In this document: positions 61,289 to 64,000 of the stretch, in pieces
Layout of the letters: every line of letters starts with the position of its first letter
How positions within the stretch are numbered: position 1 is the first letter of the stretch
Source of the DNA: Actinoplanes derwentensis
Lineage (GTDB): Bacteria > Actinomycetota > Actinomycetes > Mycobacteriales > Micromonosporaceae
Assembly (NCBI RefSeq): GCF_900104725.1
Contig: NZ_LT629758.1
Span: forward strand, 2,852,001-2,916,000
Length of the DNA stretch: 64,000 bases
Reading direction: 5' to 3'
Translations under genes and position numbers: made by a program
The notes under the pieces: model-generated
Seen by the model: only the letters and a program-made list of their open reading frames with translations
What the model was told of the DNA's origin: nothing
Database searches by the model: none

Positions 61289-62122
61289 TCATCGGGCTGA
61301 GGTGGATCGGTCTGGCCGCATGGCGTTCGCCCGTCCGCCGTCGCCGCGCAGGGCCGTCCACGGGCGGGGATGGGCGAAGGCGTACGCCAGGCGCAGCACG
61401 GGAAACAGCGTGAGCTGAATACGGGTGACGATCCAGGCGCGGGCGTACGCGTACCGATGGCGCTGGTAGGTCTGCTCGGTCATCAGGGCGTACGCGCGGT
61501 AGTCACCGAACCGGTTAGCGATCCGGCGAGCCGACGTGCCCGCACGCAAACCCGCCGCGAAGACCGTCTTCGAGCCCTCCTGATGCAGGTGGATGCCCAG
61601 GTCGATGTCCTCGTGCACGTCCGCGTCGGTGCACAGCGCCGGTTTGACCCGTCGCCAGGCGGTGGCCCGGATCGCCATGTTGGCGCCGAGCAGCCAGTCG
61701 AGAGAGTCACCGCCGGACAGCCGCCGGAAGAGGGCGTCACCGCCGTCGACCAGCCCGGCCATCGTGATGTCGTAGTAGCCGACCGGCCCGGTGGCCGCCT
61801 GCACCACCGGGTCCGCGAACGTCTCCCGCACCGCCCGGGACCAGCCGGGCGCGAGCCGGGTGTCGGCGTCGATCCGCCCGATCACGTCGCCGGTCGCCGC
61901 GTCGAGACCCCGGTTGCGGGCGTGCTGCACGCCGGGAACTGGTTCGTGCAGCAGGATCACCCGGCCCGGATGGCCGGCCAGCTCGCGGAGGGTGCCGTCG
62001 TCGGAGCCGTTGTCGACCACGATCACCTCGTGGACCGGCTCGTCCTGACCGAAGATCGCGTCCAGGCATTCGCGGAGGAAATCCTGCTCGTTGTGGACCG
62101 GCACCACGATCGAGATCAGCAT
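61289..62122 (-). CDS. GT2-family glycosyltransferase
   Basis: 277 residues from ATG 62122. The GT-A fold has ISIVVPVHNEQDFLRECLDAIF, EVIVVDNGSDDGTLREL, HARNRGLDAATGDVIGRIDADTRLAPGW (DxD) and LDWLLGANMAIRA. A C-terminal amphipathic or hydrophobic stretch (AWIVTRIQLTLFPVLRLAYAF) may attach it to the membrane. It forms a pair with the GT4 gene. Confidence 0.88.
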   Translation of the reverse strand: MLISIVVPVHNEQDFLRECLDAIFGQDEPVHEVIVVDNGSDDGTLRELAGHPGRVILLHEPVPGVQHARNRGLDAATGDVIGRIDADTRLAPGWSRAVRETFADPVVQAATGPVGYYDITMAGLVDGGDALFRRLSGGDSLDWLLGANMAIRATAWRRVKPALCTDADVHEDIDLGIHLHQEGSKTVFAAGLRAGTSARRIANRFGDYRAYALMTEQTYQRHRYAYARAWIVTRIQLTLFPVLRLAYAFAHPRPWTALRGDGGRANAMRPDRSTSAR

Positions 62123-62203
62123 CGCTCCATTGTGGTGCCACACGCACACGAAAGGGCGCCCGGCAGAAGCCAGGACGCCCTTTTCCGTATCGCCTATCGG
62201 CGA

Positions 62204-62359
62204 CTAGAACCAGACTTTTCGACCACCGACCGGACGGCCAATCGCACCGAGGATCCAGAGAACGGCTCCGATGACCAGCAACACGATGCCGATCGTGTAA
62301 AGGATCGAAACCTTCAGGAGCACTCCCAGAAGGACGAGGATGAGTCCCAGGACCAGCAT
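62204..62359 (-). CDS. small membrane protein, DUF6131
   Basis: 51 residues from ATG 62359. Two hydrophobic helices (LVLGLILVLLGVLL and ILYTIGIVLLVIGAVLWILGAIG) are followed by the conserved tail GRPVGGRKVWF. Matches the DUF6131 pattern of actinobacterial minimal membrane proteins. It stands alone in a short gap. Confidence 0.75.
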   Translation of the reverse strand: MLVLGLILVLLGVLLKVSILYTIGIVLLVIGAVLWILGAIGRPVGGRKVWF

Positions 62360-62489
62360 GACTATTGCTCCGTTCGTTGGCGTGTCTTTTCTAGCGCGAC
62401 CCACTGATACCCAGCACGCCAGATCACCAATCAAGCTCCACCATGAAAACGCCGGTCCATGTCCCACGTCACACTCCAGCGTCTGCCGA

Positions 62490-63335
62490 TCATGGACGGA
62501 CGGTGCCGCGAAACATGATCGGGGTGACGCCGGTGCGCTGGTGGAAGTACTTGCTGAAGTTGGTGGCGCTGGTGAAACCGAGCCGGGCCGCGATCTGGGC
62601 GGCGGTGTGTTCGCTGTGGGCCAGCAGCCGTTTGGCCTCCAGGACGACACGCCGGTCGATGTAGTCCTTGGCGTTGACACCGGCGGCGGCCTGGGTGGCG
62701 CGCGACAGCGTCCGGGCGGAGTAGCCGAGCCGGTGTGCGTAGTCCTCCAGCCGCCGGTTCCGGTTGAAGTCGCGTTCGACCGCGTCCCGGAAGCGCAGGA
62801 ACGTGTCCCCGCCGTGCGGACCACCGCCGGTGGGGGCGAGCTGGAGCAGTAGCACCGACAGCAGATGTCGCAGGATCGCCTGGCGGACCTCGATCGGCAT
62901 CCGCCCCGGCCCGGTGAACACCCGGTCCAGATGGGTCACCGAATCCACGAGTGCGGCCTGCTCGGACGGCGCCGGGTCGTGGACGACGGCGGCGTGCGGA
63001 TCGTCAAGGTGCACGGCGGCGGCCGTGGCCGGGTCGAGGAAGTCCGGCTCGAAGAGGACCAGAGTCCCCTCGGCGGTGCCCGGGTCGCCCCACTGCTGCA
63101 CCTGGCCGGGCCGTACCCACAGCCACCGGCCGGGGGTGAGCATGACGGCGGCGAAGTCGACGGTGTGCCGCAGGGTTCCGGCGCGCAGGGACAGCAGGTG
63201 ATGGAAGGTGGGCCGTTGCGGGCCGCCGCCGACCCGGCCGCGCACCCGGTCCAGGTCCAGCACCTCGATGCCACCCGGCATCCCGGCCGGAGCCGCGAAC
63301 CCCAGCTCGACGATGCCTTGTCGGTTTTTGACCAT
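62490..63335 (-). CDS. AraC-family regulator
   Basis: 281 residues from ATG 63335 (preceded by GTG). A cupin-like N-terminal half (TFHHLLSLRAGTLRHTVDFAAVMLTPGRWLWVRPGQVQQW) precedes the AraC HTH pair (about 195-280): DYAHRLGYSARTLSRATQAAAGVNAKDYIDRRVVLEAKRLLAHSEHTAAQIAARLGFTSATNFSKYFHQRTGVTP. It is divergent from the SnoaL-like gene, so it probably controls it. Confidence 0.88.
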   Translation of the reverse strand: MVKNRQGIVELGFAAPAGMPGGIEVLDLDRVRGRVGGGPQRPTFHHLLSLRAGTLRHTVDFAAVMLTPGRWLWVRPGQVQQWGDPGTAEGTLVLFEPDFLDPATAAAVHLDDPHAAVVHDPAPSEQAALVDSVTHLDRVFTGPGRMPIEVRQAILRHLLSVLLLQLAPTGGGPHGGDTFLRFRDAVERDFNRNRRLEDYAHRLGYSARTLSRATQAAAGVNAKDYIDRRVVLEAKRLLAHSEHTAAQIAARLGFTSATNFSKYFHQRTGVTPIMFRGTVRP

Positions 63336-63418
63336 CACGAGTCGGAACGCTACCCGGTCGCGTCCTTGGGTGGCTCATAGCGTGGAACCAACAGCACAGA
63401 ACGAGAGAAGGAACCACG

Positions 63419-64000
63419 ATGAGCGCCAAGGAAATCGTCCTCACCGCAGCCGGTCAGCTCTTCGGTGACAAGGACCCGTCCGCCGTCGACCGCTGGGCCG
63501 CCGCCACCTACCGTCAGCACAGCGCACTCGCCGCCGACGGTCCCGAGGGCCTGCGGGACCTGGTCGGCAGCCTGTCCGACGGCTTCCGCTACGACCTGCA
63601 CCGGGTTGTCGCCGACGGTGATCTGGTCGCTCTGCACGGCACTTACCACGGCTTCGGCCCCGAGCCGCTCGTCGCCTTCGACGTCTTCCGGGTGGCCGAC
63701 GGCAAGCTGGCCGAGCACTGGGACGCCCTCGCCCCGGTCGTCACGAGCACGGTGTCCGGCCGCTCCCAGACCGACGGCCCCACCACTGTCACCGACCTCG
63801 GCCAGACCGAGGCCAACCGGGTGCTGGTGACCGATTTCGTGGAGACCGTCCTGAAGGGCGGCAAGGTCGACACGATCACCGACTACCTCAGCACCGAGAC
63901 CTACCACCAGCACAACATCGGCATCGGCGACGGCCTGGACGGGCTCGGTGCCGCCTTGACCGCACTCGCCCAACAGGGCGTCACGATGACCTATCACGCG
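63419..64000 (+). CDS. SnoaL/NTF2-like protein, cut by the window edge
   Basis: From ATG 63419 (GAGAGAAGGAACC upstream) 194 codons run to the edge without a stop. At least one and a half NTF2-like domains are visible: YRQHSALAADGPEGLRDLVGSL...GDLVALHGTYHG and a second repeat LSTETYHQHNIGIGDGLDGLGAAL. It is a SnoaL-type polyketide-cyclase/hydroxylase-like or ester-hydrolase-like protein of unknown substrate. It is divergent from the AraC gene. Confidence 0.75.
   Translation, partial: MSAKEIVLTAAGQLFGDKDPSAVDRWAAATYRQHSALAADGPEGLRDLVGSLSDGFRYDLHRVVADGDLVALHGTYHGFGPEPLVAFDVFRVADGKLAEHWDALAPVVTSTVSGRSQTDGPTTVTDLGQTEANRVLVTDFVETVLKGGKVDTITDYLSTETYHQHNIGIGDGLDGLGAALTALAQQGVTMTYHA

Overview
The window is high-GC actinobacterial DNA. 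GTG starts, 4-bp stop/start overlaps, SARP/AfsR-type and OmpR-type regulators, an IdeR/DmdR-type iron box, GH6, PL3 and CBM2 polysaccharide-degrading enzymes, and two actinobacterial SAM methyltransferases of the DUF574 family all suggest a filamentous actinomycete, probably Micromonosporaceae (Actinoplanes-like). That placement is inferred from gene content only.

Layout. 0-4.9 kb is the right end of an integrated element: a cut-off membrane protein, a winged-helix protein, a lipoprotein and a secreted Trp-rich protein, then a large serine recombinase whose last codons lie inside tRNA-Leu(GAG). 5.2-10.4 kb holds two decayed genes (a PAF-acetylhydrolase-like esterase and a CPBP protease) around a methionyl-tRNA synthetase and two small unknown genes. 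10.5-15.7 kb has a DHA2 drug exporter, peptide deformylase, a membrane protein and an MprAB-like two-component pair. 15.7-20.5 kb is a minus-strand four-gene module built on two GTPases. 20.8-23.6 kb has a GAF remnant, a methyltransferase and a WGR/beta-propeller protein. 23.7-27.5 kb is a plant-polymer block (GH6 cellulase, LacI regulator, CE1 esterase-CBM2) with CelR/CebR-like palindromes. 27.5-32.6 kb has a TetR/MFS pair with a clear operator and an AfsR-like regulator.

32.8-41.6 kb is an accessory, decaying region: three tandem paralogous two-TM proteins with a nearly identical leader, a DUF2306 fragment, a zinc-ribbon gene broken by an 11-bp tandem duplication, an AAC(3) acetyltransferase, several unknown genes, a wrecked IS1380 transposase and an alpha/beta hydrolase reduced to its two ends. 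41.6-44.3 kb is an SDR/FAD-oxidase/MarR cluster. 44.4-47.5 kb has two exported or membrane proteins and a PL3 pectate lyase. 47.6-51.6 kb is an iron-siderophore ABC operon behind an iron box, followed by an AraC regulator and a second DUF574 methyltransferase.

The most striking block is 53.4-60.1 kb. It encodes a TPR-CHAT protease, a TIR-like (PF10137-type) protein, a two-TM plus ThsA-type Macro protein, and a divergent paralogue in which a class III cyclase-like domain is fused ahead of the same TM-Macro unit. This resembles the signal-producer plus TM-Macro-receptor logic of type II Thoeris, with a protease and a cyclase module added, and is the best candidate for an undescribed immune or cell-suicide system. 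The window ends with two glycosyltransferases, a 51-aa membrane protein, an AraC regulator and a truncated SnoaL/NTF2-like gene.
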